Below are positions 6,315 to 11,806 of a DNA stretch of 11,806 nucleotides, piece by piece. This DNA comes from Kmv34 sp964524965 (GTDB lineage Bacteria > Aerophobota > Aerophobia > Aerophobales > B3-G15), in NCBI GenBank assembly GCA_964524965.1, contig CAZGDY010000050.1, positions 1 to 11,806 of the forward strand, given 5' to 3'. Both the position numbers and the translations under genes were made by a program. A model generated the notes under the pieces. The model had not been told where the DNA came from and did not search any database. It saw only the letters and a list, made by a program, of their open reading frames with translations. The first letter of the stretch is position 1, and each line of letters begins with the position of its first letter.

Positions 6315-7214
6315 TTAATCTCCTTTTGTCTTTACTGCTGTCCCGATTTTCAACAAATCCGCAATATTAGCTCGGGAATTAAGCACCGGTTTAATGAGCG
6401 AGGTTTTGCAGGTCATGACCGTAGTGACTCCTGGACCATGTCCAGCTATTAAACAGTCGCTATGGACCACCACGCCAATACTAACAGCACCTTTCCGATA
6501 GGCTCTTCCATACCTGTTGTCATGATCCATTAGTGCCACGAAATCCCCAAATCGAATCTTGTCAAGTTGATATTTTTTCACAGTTTCCGGATCGCTGGTC
6601 ATAATATCATAATCACCTTTGGCTACGTGTGCTGCACCTATACCTGACCCCATACAAGCTGCTGGGACAATGGTAGTCACCGGAACTTCCAGTTTTATCT
6701 TCCCTGATTTCTTAATCTTCATTTTCTTCAATAGTACCGGGTCAAGATTGTAGAGCATAATATTGGAGTAATTTATTAACCTCAACCCCTGGCCTTTAGC
6801 ATAAATAATAATGGTATCATCATAAGTAAGCTTTTCTTTCACTTCTCGAGGAAAATCGACAATCACATGTTCTGACCCACCGTGGTGACCTATGACGTAG
6901 CCAGTTACTCCTTTTGCTTTTCCAGTAATGACCTTAGCTTTGTTGCCTGTACAGGAATAAACTTGAAGTGATGTGTTAGGATGTTCGAATGGTTTTTTGG
7001 TATCGGCCGTACAACTCACACCAGGCTCAATATGGTCTCCTGCCCAATTAAATGCAAGATCACCGACTTGAACATTCAGTGTGATGCCACCAATCGAGGG
7101 AAGTATGAAGGGAATCCCCTGATGATCAACACTCCAGTGGTCCCTTATCCTCGGAGGACCAGGCTGACATTGTAATAAAAATTCTACGATGTTTTTTTCA
7201 TTTGTCTTAAGCAT
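6315..7214 (-). CDS. DUF4438-family protein of unknown function
   Basis: These 299 residues have no signal peptide or membrane segment. Recognisable features are QPGPPRI near residue 17, a GDLAFNWAGDHIEPGVS stretch (51-67), a glycine/histidine-rich VIGHHGGSEHVIVDFP run (107-122), the TTIVPAACMGSGIGA segment (about 180-194) and a C-terminal GVVVHSDCLIAGHGPGVTTVMT stretch. This arrangement matches what I recall of DUF4438 proteins in thermophilic and anaerobic bacteria; the assignment is from memory of the family pattern. The conserved His, Cys and Gly clusters suggest metal or ligand binding, but no reaction is established. AAGGA lies about seven bases before the ATG. The gene begins at the point where homology between the two OYE downstream regions breaks, only ~14 bases after the shared stretch. 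Confidence 0.7.
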   Translation of the reverse strand: MLKTNEKNIVEFLLQCQPGPPRIRDHWSVDHQGIPFILPSIGGITLNVQVGDLAFNWAGDHIEPGVSCTADTKKPFEHPNTSLQVYSCTGNKAKVITGKAKGVTGYVIGHHGGSEHVIVDFPREVKEKLTYDDTIIIYAKGQGLRLINYSNIMLYNLDPVLLKKMKIKKSGKIKLEVPVTTIVPAACMGSGIGAAHVAKGDYDIMTSDPETVKKYQLDKIRFGDFVALMDHDNRYGRAYRKGAVSIGVVVHSDCLIAGHGPGVTTVMTCKTSLIKPVLNSRANIADLLKIGTAVKTKGD

Positions 7215-7227
7215 ATTTTTTCCTTCG

Positions 7228-7310
7228 CTGGAACAAAATCTATTTTGAAGAATTTTATTAATTTACTAACCATTAAACAAGTGAGTCCCATATCAGACAG
7301 CGCTTTTCAT
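7228..7310 (-). pseudogene. Coding remnant downstream of OYE A, first half of the segment at 9290-9396
   Basis: Immediately after OYE A the minus strand has a short frame beginning at ATG 7291 (MGLTCLMVSKL..., then KFFKIDFVP). It runs out of frame into the DUF4438 gene and stops at 7184. The corresponding place after OYE B encodes MGFTCWIVGEL... and KFFKVDFVP. Of about 17 nucleotide differences in the aligned codons, I count roughly 7 at codon position 1, 2 at position 2 and 8 at position 3. That is the pattern of past protein coding, not free drift. The homology stops abruptly at about 7228, just before the DUF4438 ribosome-binding site. Probably a truncated gene fragment; family not recognised. 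Confidence 0.45.
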
Positions 7311-8420
7311 TCAATGGTTTGTCTTTTCACTCTTTTTAAGTACGCAATATATTCCCTTCCCTTTTAGCCCCGGTCTGAAACACAGATTATCTGATTTACA
7401 CTCCGCTTTACGGCGATCCCCGGTTTTCCAACGATTGATGAGATCTGGTTCCCTGATGAATGGTCGACACATGGATATATAATCAGCCACCTTATTTTCA
7501 ACAAGTTGCTCGGCAACTTTAAAAGAGCGTATACCGCCCACCAGGATTAAGGGAATGTTGATTTCCTTCTTGATAACACCCGCATCTTCCTTGAAGTAGG
7601 CTTCTTTGTCCTCAGAGTTAATCCCCATTCGGCTGGGAATCAGTTTACGGTTTATGAGTAAACCGCCGCTCAGCTCGATTGCATCTAAGCCCGCATTATC
7701 CAGTAGTTTTGCAACTTGCAGAGAATCCTCCAGGGTCAGTTCGTTCTCTACAAAGTCCCAACAGTTCATTTTAATCAATACCGGATAATCCTCACCCACC
7801 ATCTTTCTAATGGCTTTGTACACTTCCAGATGAATTCGGGCTCGATTACCAATATTCCCCCCATACTCATCCTGACGTTTGTTAAATGCAGGGGAAAGGA
7901 ACTGGCTAAGTAAATAACCATGCGCGGAGTGAATTTGAACTCCGTCAAAACCCGCTAATTTAGCTCTTTGAGCTGCATCGGCGAAGACATTAATAATTTC
8001 CCGAATACCCTGGATTGTTATTTCCTTTCGTGGTGAGGTGGCCAACCCTTCAAAATCCGATACAACCAGGGGAGACTCTTTTATTAATTGTTCAATCGCG
8101 AAATTTCCAGCATGAGCTAATTGTACTACAATTTTACCATTGTATTTATGAACTGCTGAGGTCATTAACTGAAGGCCGGGAATAAGTTCATCTTTATGAA
8201 TACCAAGTTGCCAGGGGTCTGCTTGGCCCTCCGCTCGGATGTAAGTATGACCACTAATAATTAAACCTACACCACCTCGGGCTAAAGCAGTCATTGTTTC
8301 GATCAATTTTGGGGTAACAGCTCCATCAGTAGTAGCCATACCCTCCCAGGTTGCTGACCGAACAAATCGGTTTGACAACTCCATGCTATTGATTGTACTA
8401 CCTTCAAACAATTTACTCAT
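7311..8420 (-). CDS. NADH:flavin oxidoreductase / Old Yellow Enzyme family, copy A
   Basis: This 369-residue FMN TIM-barrel ene-reductase acts on activated C=C bonds (alpha,beta-unsaturated carbonyls, 2-enoates) in the cytoplasm. Signatures are NRFVRSATWEGMATTDG (17-33), QLAHAG (100-105), GFDGVQIHSAHGYLLSQFLSP (157-177, with substrate-binding His164 and His167 and Tyr169), NKRQDEYGG (180-188) and ISMCRPFIREPDL (315-327, phosphate-binding end of the barrel). It lacks the C-terminal FAD/NADH module of 2,4-dienoyl-CoA reductases, so it is a single-domain OYE. The C-terminus keeps part of the iron-sulfur motif found in related enzymes (C341, C347, C359), but Asp344 stands where the usual CxxC second cysteine is expected, so a 4Fe-4S cluster is doubtful. 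GAGGA precedes the ATG. It differs from copy B only at residues 349 (Arg), 361 (Leu) and 363 (Lys). Substrate unknown. Confidence 0.93.
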   Translation of the reverse strand: MSKLFEGSTINSMELSNRFVRSATWEGMATTDGAVTPKLIETMTALARGGVGLIISGHTYIRAEGQADPWQLGIHKDELIPGLQLMTSAVHKYNGKIVVQLAHAGNFAIEQLIKESPLVVSDFEGLATSPRKEITIQGIREIINVFADAAQRAKLAGFDGVQIHSAHGYLLSQFLSPAFNKRQDEYGGNIGNRARIHLEVYKAIRKMVGEDYPVLIKMNCWDFVENELTLEDSLQVAKLLDNAGLDAIELSGGLLINRKLIPSRMGINSEDKEAYFKEDAGVIKKEINIPLILVGGIRSFKVAEQLVENKVADYISMCRPFIREPDLINRWKTGDRRKAECKSDNLCFRPGLKGKGIYCVLKKSEKTNH

Positions 8421-8530
8421 TTTTTCCTCTCAAAATTTAAATTTGACTTTTAAGCTAAGGTATTAATTAACAGATATTCCAATTTTAGTGCGATGAACTC
8501 TCTCAATAAAATTAGATATTTTTATTTAAA

Positions 8531-8559
8531 ACTATATAACTCGGTTACGAGCCAAGCAA
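8531..8559 (-). promoter_or_regulatory. Candidate promoter for OYE A
   Basis: Within the 223-base cupin-OYE spacer (8421-8643), minus-strand TTGCTT (8554-8559) and TATAGT (8531-8536) are separated by exactly 17 bases. The -10 matches the sigma-70 consensus at five of six positions, the -35 at only three. It would start transcription about 100 bases before the OYE ATG. Between the boxes lies a short palindrome (CTCG-GTTA-CGAG on the plus strand), which could be an operator. The rest of the spacer shows no gene, RNA or terminator that I recognise. Confidence 0.3.
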
Positions 8560-8643
8560 GCCGCACAGTAAAGACCATAAATCAAGCTAGGGGAGTCCTC
8601 TTGAATAAGTCACGGGCGTCGCTCTTAAGATAACACCGGTAGA

Positions 8644-8967
8644 CTAAGGCAGATAATCCTCACGAACTGGAGAAAATACCTCAACAGCGACCGAATCCTC
8701 AAGCACTTCTACACTGTGGGCCATACCCTCGGATAGGTTCCAACTATCTCCCGGATTAACAATATTCACTTGATCGCCAATAGTTAACCGCATCAAACCT
8801 GAAATGAGATAGCCAGTTTGCTCATTGGGATGCTGGTGCTTTGGCACCAAGGTTCCTTTAGAAAAATTGAACTTGGTAAGCAGCGTTCGCTCACCATGAA
8901 CAAGAGTTTTCCTTTTAGCGCTGCCGAACACCGTCTTATAGCCAGCAGTACTTGCTTTATAAAACAT
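8644..8967 (-). CDS. Small single-domain cupin, copy A
   Basis: These 107 residues form one beta-barrel cupin domain. Cupin motif 1 is GTLVPKHQHPNEQTGYLISG (38-57), with probable metal ligands His44, His46 and Glu49. Motif 2 is PGDSWNLSEGMAHSVEV (72-88), supplying His84. A three-His-one-Glu site usually binds a divalent metal. Small cupins of this kind act as isomerases, dioxygenase-like enzymes or ligand sensors, and the sequence does not say which. GGAGGT lies only three to four bases before the ATG, a slightly short spacing for a strong site. It precedes OYE A in transcription order by 223 bases and is identical to the copy at 10730-11053. Confidence 0.87.
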   Translation of the reverse strand: MFYKASTAGYKTVFGSAKRKTLVHGERTLLTKFNFSKGTLVPKHQHPNEQTGYLISGLMRLTIGDQVNIVNPGDSWNLSEGMAHSVEVLEDSVAVEVFSPVREDYLP

Positions 8968-9010
8968 TATACCTCCTTCTTATTTCAACAATAGTGTCAA
9001 AAGTTCTTTA

Positions 9011-9095
9011 CTCTCTCTCCTCGTAGGAGAGAGTTAGGGTGAGAAATAAATATCTTTTTCACCCCCACCTTAATCCTCCCCCTCAAGGGGGAGGG
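9011..9095. repeat. REP-like double-hairpin intergenic element, copy 1
   Basis: Two GC-rich inverted repeats stand in otherwise AT-rich DNA. The first is CTCTCTCCT (9013-9021) paired with AGGAGAGAG (9025-9033) across a 3-base loop. The second is CCTCCCCCT (9075-9083) paired with AGGGGGAGG (9086-9094) across a 2-base loop. Next to the hairpins lie TTAGGGTGAG (9034-9043) and CACCCCCACCTTAA (9060-9073), which are roughly inverted relative to each other, so the whole is a head-to-head pair like a BIME. A second copy with compensating stem changes ends the window. There is no coding capacity. It could also act as a transcription terminator after OYE B and its remnant. Confidence 0.75.
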
Positions 9096-9116
9096 AAGTC
9101 TTCTCTTTTCTTTATT

Positions 9117-9396
9117 TTAACGAGAATCTTTCATAATTTGTTTAGCACTACCGCCATCATAGATAATGATTCCAAGCTCAACGGCATCCCGGCCAGAAAA
9201 TCTCCTAATCTTTAATCGCCAAATTAAGAAGCCTTTTTAATGTGAAAAAGTTTTTATTTGACGAGACGGTCTAAAAACTCCAAGTTCACTCGCCTTGCGA
9301 TTTACCACAATGACTGGAACAAAATCTACTTTGAAAAATTTTACTAACTCACCAACTATCCAACAGGTAAACCCCATACTAGATAGCGTTTTTCAT
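9117..9396 (-). pseudogene. Decayed coding segment downstream of OYE B
   Basis: One minus-strand frame, shifted by one relative to OYE B, is open from just after the OYE B stop. It includes an ATG at 9377 (46 codons: MGFTCWIVGEL..., KFFKVDFVP, ASELGVFRPS) and reaches a TAA at 9237-9239. The same frame then continues for 39 codons (GFLIWRLK, RFSGRDA, ELGIIIYDGG) to a TAA at 9117-9119. The first half is homologous to the stretch after OYE A (7228-7310), the second to the stretch before the lipocalin gene (5385-5519). The internal stop and absence of a good ribosome-binding site argue for a pseudogene, while codon-position bias in the differences argues for a coding past. Family unrecognised. 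With the REP-like element at 9011-9095 this accounts for the 429-base gap between OYE B and cupin A. Confidence 0.5.
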
Positions 9397-10506
9397 TTAA
9401 TGGTTGGTCTTTTCACTCATTTTAGGTACGCAATATATTCCCTTCCCTTTTAGCCCAGGTTCAAAACACAGATTATCTGATTTACACTCCGCTTTACGGC
9501 GATCCCCGGTTTTCCAACGATTGATGAGATCTGGTTCCCTGATGAATGGTCGACACATGGATATATAATCAGCCACCTTATTTTCAACAAGTTGCTCGGC
9601 AACTTTAAAAGAGCGTATACCGCCCACCAGGATTAAGGGAATGTTGATTTCCTTCTTGATAACACCCGCATCTTCCTTGAAGTAGGCTTCTTTGTCCTCA
9701 GAGTTAATCCCCATTCGGCTGGGAATCAGTTTACGGTTTATGAGTAAACCGCCGCTCAGCTCGATTGCATCTAAGCCCGCATTATCCAGTAGTTTTGCAA
9801 CTTGCAGAGAATCCTCCAGGGTCAGTTCGTTCTCTACAAAGTCCCAACAGTTCATTTTAATCAATACCGGATAATCCTCACCCACCATCTTTCTAATGGC
9901 TTTGTACACTTCCAGATGAATTCGGGCTCGATTACCAATATTCCCCCCATACTCATCCTGACGTTTGTTAAATGCAGGGGAAAGGAACTGGCTAAGTAAA
10001 TAACCATGCGCGGAGTGAATTTGAACTCCGTCAAAACCCGCTAATTTAGCTCTTTGAGCTGCATCGGCGAAGACATTAATAATTTCCCGAATACCCTGGA
10101 TTGTTATTTCCTTTCGTGGTGAGGTGGCCAACCCTTCAAAATCCGATACAACCAGGGGAGACTCTTTTATTAATTGTTCAATCGCGAAATTTCCAGCATG
10201 AGCTAATTGTACTACAATTTTACCATTGTATTTATGAACTGCTGAGGTCATTAACTGAAGGCCGGGAATAAGTTCATCTTTATGAATACCAAGTTGCCAG
10301 GGGTCTGCTTGGCCCTCCGCTCGGATGTAAGTATGACCACTAATAATTAAACCTACACCACCTCGGGCTAAAGCAGTCATTGTTTCGATCAATTTTGGGG
10401 TAACAGCTCCATCAGTAGTAGCCATACCCTCCCAGGTTGCTGACCGAACAAATCGGTTTGACAACTCCATGCTATTGATTGTACTACCTTCAAACAATTT
10501 ACTCAT
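9397..10506 (-). CDS. NADH:flavin oxidoreductase / Old Yellow Enzyme family, copy B
   Basis: 369 residues, the paralogue of the gene at 7311-8420, with the same FMN-barrel signatures (QLAHAG 100-105, IHSAHGY 163-169, DEYGG 184-188, CRPFIREPDL 318-327). It is predicted to reduce an activated double bond using FMN. Only three residues differ: Glu349, Pro361 and Met363, all in the C-terminal cysteine-containing tail. C341, C347 and C359 are kept, and Asp344 again replaces the expected second cysteine, so this change predates the duplication or was homogenised with it. The start ATG, GAGGA site and upstream spacer are identical to copy A. The lack of any other difference, including at silent positions, points to a very recent duplication, gene conversion or an assembly duplicate. 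Confidence 0.93.
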   Translation of the reverse strand: MSKLFEGSTINSMELSNRFVRSATWEGMATTDGAVTPKLIETMTALARGGVGLIISGHTYIRAEGQADPWQLGIHKDELIPGLQLMTSAVHKYNGKIVVQLAHAGNFAIEQLIKESPLVVSDFEGLATSPRKEITIQGIREIINVFADAAQRAKLAGFDGVQIHSAHGYLLSQFLSPAFNKRQDEYGGNIGNRARIHLEVYKAIRKMVGEDYPVLIKMNCWDFVENELTLEDSLQVAKLLDNAGLDAIELSGGLLINRKLIPSRMGINSEDKEAYFKEDAGVIKKEINIPLILVGGIRSFKVAEQLVENKVADYISMCRPFIREPDLINRWKTGDRRKAECKSDNLCFEPGLKGKGIYCVPKMSEKTNH

Positions 10507-10616
10507 TTTTTCCTCTCAAAATTTAAATTTGACTTTTAAGCTAAGGTATTAATTAACAGATATTCCAATTTTAGTGCGATGAACTCTCTCAATAAAATTA
10601 GATATTTTTATTTAAA

Positions 10617-10645
10617 ACTATATAACTCGGTTACGAGCCAAGCAA
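10617..10645 (-). promoter_or_regulatory. Candidate promoter for OYE B
   Basis: This is the exact copy of the TTGCTT-N17-TATAGT pair in the other cupin-OYE spacer, including the CTCG/CGAG palindrome between the boxes. It has the same weak -35 and good -10, and the same ~100-base leader before the OYE start. The spacer (10507-10729) holds nothing else I recognise. Confidence 0.3.
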
Positions 10646-10729
10646 GCCGCACAGTAAAGACCATAAATCAAGCTAGGGGAGTCCTCTTGAATAAGTCACG
10701 GGCGTCGCTCTTAAGATAACACCGGTAGA

Positions 10730-11053
10730 CTAAGGCAGATAATCCTCACGAACTGGAGAAAATACCTCAACAGCGACCGAATCCTCAAGCACTTCTACAC
10801 TGTGGGCCATACCCTCGGATAGGTTCCAACTATCTCCCGGATTAACAATATTCACTTGATCGCCAATAGTTAACCGCATCAAACCTGAAATGAGATAGCC
10901 AGTTTGCTCATTGGGATGCTGGTGCTTTGGCACCAAGGTTCCTTTAGAAAAATTGAACTTGGTAAGCAGCGTTCGCTCACCATGAACAAGAGTTTTCCTT
11001 TTAGCGCTGCCGAACACCGTCTTATAGCCAGCAGTACTTGCTTTATAAAACAT
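10730..11053 (-). CDS. Small single-domain cupin, copy B
   Basis: 107 residues, identical to the cupin at 8644-8967, with the metal-site residues His44, His46, Glu49 and His84 intact. The ribosome-binding site GGAGGT and the 223-base spacer to OYE B are also identical. Only the DNA further upstream differs. Here the gene follows the SnoaL-like gene by 135 bases and may be co-transcribed with it, whereas copy A follows a decayed segment and a hairpin element. The two copies could therefore be under different transcriptional control. Function is unknown beyond cupin-type metal or ligand binding. Confidence 0.87.
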   Translation of the reverse strand: MFYKASTAGYKTVFGSAKRKTLVHGERTLLTKFNFSKGTLVPKHQHPNEQTGYLISGLMRLTIGDQVNIVNPGDSWNLSEGMAHSVEVLEDSVAVEVFSPVREDYLP

Positions 11054-11188
11054 TATACCTCCTTCTTATTTTAATCATCAAAGTAATTCACGCATTATTC
11101 AAAAACTACCACTTATCTTAACGCCTAACAGCATGCTTGAGAAAAAACAATTTTTAGCAGTATTTTTCTGGAAGCGCCTTGTTATCTA

Positions 11189-11536
11189 TCATTTAGGCTC
11201 GATCAGCACTGCTGCCGTTTGTTGGAGTATCTTCCCATTTTTCATTACAAAGGTATCCGTACCTAATTTAACCGAAAGCTTATCTGTGCTTCCTGACCAA
11301 ACTATATAGGCAATATCGCCAACCACTTGAGAGTGCTTAAGTTCATACTCTGAGCCAGGAGGAAAAATATTCTCGAAAACCTCACTGTTGAACGCCCGAA
11401 TATTATCTATTCCTTTAATCAGTTTATCTTCAAGAATCATTACAGATTGTTCTGTGTAATCTGCCATCAGCTCTTCAATATTACCTTCATGAAACGCTTG
11501 AAGATGGTGATTCAAGGTCGCTTCAGTTTTATTCAT
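11189..11536 (-). CDS. SnoaL-like / NTF2-like fold protein
   Basis: 115 residues with the pattern of the nuclear-transport-factor-2 family. An N-terminal helix region ATLNHHLQAFHEGNIEELMADY (6-27) is followed by TEQSVMILEDKLIKGIDNIRAF (28-49), then alternating strands ending in GTDTFVMKNGKILQQTAAVLIEPK. The fold is a cone-shaped barrel with a hydrophobic pocket. Members include ketosteroid-isomerase-like and polyketide-cyclase-like enzymes as well as binding proteins, and sequence alone does not choose among them. It has no signal peptide. A purine-rich GGAGAAGGAGA stretch precedes the ATG at 11536. It is the first visible gene of the minus-strand run; upstream (11537-11806) only a hairpin element and AT-rich DNA without a convincing promoter are seen. 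Confidence 0.8.
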   Translation of the reverse strand: MNKTEATLNHHLQAFHEGNIEELMADYTEQSVMILEDKLIKGIDNIRAFNSEVFENIFPPGSEYELKHSQVVGDIAYIVWSGSTDKLSVKLGTDTFVMKNGKILQQTAAVLIEPK

Positions 11537-11705
11537 CTTTTTCTCCTTCTCCTTCCAATAGTAGTGCCAAAACTTTTCTAGTAATTTTCTCTTAAACCCT
11601 TTATTGCTAAGTATTTTAGTGAAATTGACTTGCCTCCCCCCTACCTGTTGTAGTAGGATTCGGTAAACAGACCAAAAAAGGAGGAGACTCTTTCTCTTTC
11701 CTCTT

Positions 11706-11806
11706 CTCCCTCTCCCCTTGCGGGAGAGGGCTAGGGTGAGGGGTCAATGGTTTTCTTTATATTTTTTCACCCCCACCTTAATCCTCCCCCGTCAAGGGGG
11801 AGGAAA
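11706..11806. repeat. REP-like double-hairpin intergenic element, copy 2 (may extend past the window)
   Basis: CCCTCTCCC (11708-11716) pairs with GGGAGAGGG (11722-11730) across a 5-base loop. CCTCCCCC (11783-11790) pairs with GGGGGAGG (11796-11803). CTAGGGTGAG (11731-11740) and CACCCCCACCTTAA (11768-11781) correspond to the same elements in the copy at 9011-9095, in the same order and orientation. The first stem has changed bases on both arms relative to copy 1 and still pairs, which indicates selection on, or mobility dependent on, the hairpin. The function is unknown. The element could be moved by an unlinked REP-associated transposase and may terminate transcription. Confidence 0.75.

Larger units (their letters stand above)
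7378..8985. repeat. Copy A of a ~1.6-kb direct repeat (period 2086 bases)
   Basis: The stretch carries nearly all of OYE A, the 223-base spacer and all of cupin A. I found no difference from 9464-11071 on reading, including synonymous sites and the spacer. At the left edge four changes occur within seven bases (7371-7377). Homology then continues at lower identity (about three-quarters) back to 7228. At the right edge it stops at 8985, 18 bases upstream of the cupin ATG, just past its ribosome-binding site. No inverted repeats or transposase accompany it, so it is not an insertion sequence. Confidence 0.9.
9464..11071. repeat. Copy B of the ~1.6-kb direct repeat
   Basis: This matches 7378-8985 with a constant offset of 2086 bases and carries OYE B and cupin B. 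The right edge is at 11071, where copy A reads C and copy B reads T, after which the flanks are unrelated: copy A leads into the REP-like element, copy B toward the SnoaL-like gene. The left edge passes into a ~150-base diverged homologous stretch (9314-9463). Confidence 0.9.

Noticed and set aside
8532..8609. Minus-strand 25-codon open frame in the cupin-OYE spacer (peptide ending ACLARNRVI)
   Set aside because: It has no ATG or ribosome-binding site, is very short, and overlaps the candidate promoter. Its duplicate is identical, so the copies give no test of coding constraint.
9011..9095. CRISPR array or insertion-sequence end
   Set aside because: There are only two hairpins with no regular spacer unit, no terminal inverted repeats bounding a transposase, and no target duplication. 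REP/BIME-like is the better reading.
9692..9999. Plus-strand open frames inside OYE B (and the same at 7606-7913 in OYE A)
   Set aside because: They lie antisense inside a strongly supported enzyme gene, have no family resemblance, and their conservation is fully explained by the duplication.
11554..11571. Sigma-54-like TGGCAC-N5-TTGG element before the SnoaL-like gene
   Set aside because: The -12 half lacks the invariant GC, and the implied transcription start would fall on the ribosome-binding site a few bases before the ATG.
11600..11690. Promoter for the SnoaL-like gene (TTGGTC-N17-TACAAC on the minus strand)
   Set aside because: Both boxes match the consensus poorly and the region is low-complexity, so it is not distinguishable from chance.

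Overview
The window reads as a piece of an anaerobic or facultatively anaerobic bacterial genome, probably an uncultivated lineage recovered by metagenomics. It is bacterial because nearly every gene has a Shine-Dalgarno-type site (GGAG, GGAGG, GAGGA) a few bases before the start, TTG and GTG starts are used, and the lysine/threonine-branch genes are of bacterial type. I cannot assign a phylum from this sequence alone. Most of the window is AT-rich; the first ~600 bases are clearly richer in G+C.

Layout. (1) Positions 1-630: the C-terminal part of an amidohydrolase-family (COG2159-like) enzyme on the plus strand. (2) Positions ~611-748: the tail of an unrecognised reading frame running up to lysC. 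(3) Positions 752-3073, plus strand: a compact aspartate-pathway operon. Aspartokinase is encoded as two genes, a catalytic subunit (TTG start) and a separate two-ACT regulatory subunit, followed by asd, whose GTG start overlaps the ACT gene. (4) Positions 3165-11536, minus strand: a long co-directional run. In transcription order it is a SnoaL/NTF2-like protein, cupin B, Old-Yellow-Enzyme (OYE) B, a decayed coding segment, an inverted-repeat element, cupin A, OYE A, a DUF4438 protein, an alpha/beta hydrolase, a lipocalin-like protein, a QueG/RdhA-like iron-sulfur protein and a CGGC-domain protein.

The most striking structure is a direct duplication with a 2086-base period. OYE, the 223-base spacer and cupin are repeated (7378-8985 = 9464-11071, about 1.6 kb with no difference found by eye). 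To the left the homology continues into a roughly three-quarters-identical stretch. Downstream of OYE B there is a single continuous ~280-base segment whose two halves match two separate places in the other copy: the stretch just after OYE A and the stretch just before the lipocalin gene. The DUF4438 and hydrolase genes therefore lie exactly between two halves of a sequence that is continuous in copy B. This implies an insertion into copy A or a deletion from copy B. Two REP-like double-hairpin elements (9013-9094 and 11708-11803) bracket the second unit.

Functionally, the plus-strand operon makes aspartate semialdehyde for lysine, threonine and methionine or cell-wall precursors. The minus-strand run combines flavin ene-reductases, an iron-sulfur and possibly corrinoid reductase-like protein, an esterase-type hydrolase and several small ligand-binding folds (cupin, lipocalin-like, NTF2-like). 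That content suggests reductive handling of a small unsaturated organic compound, but the substrate is not visible from sequence and this role is inference.
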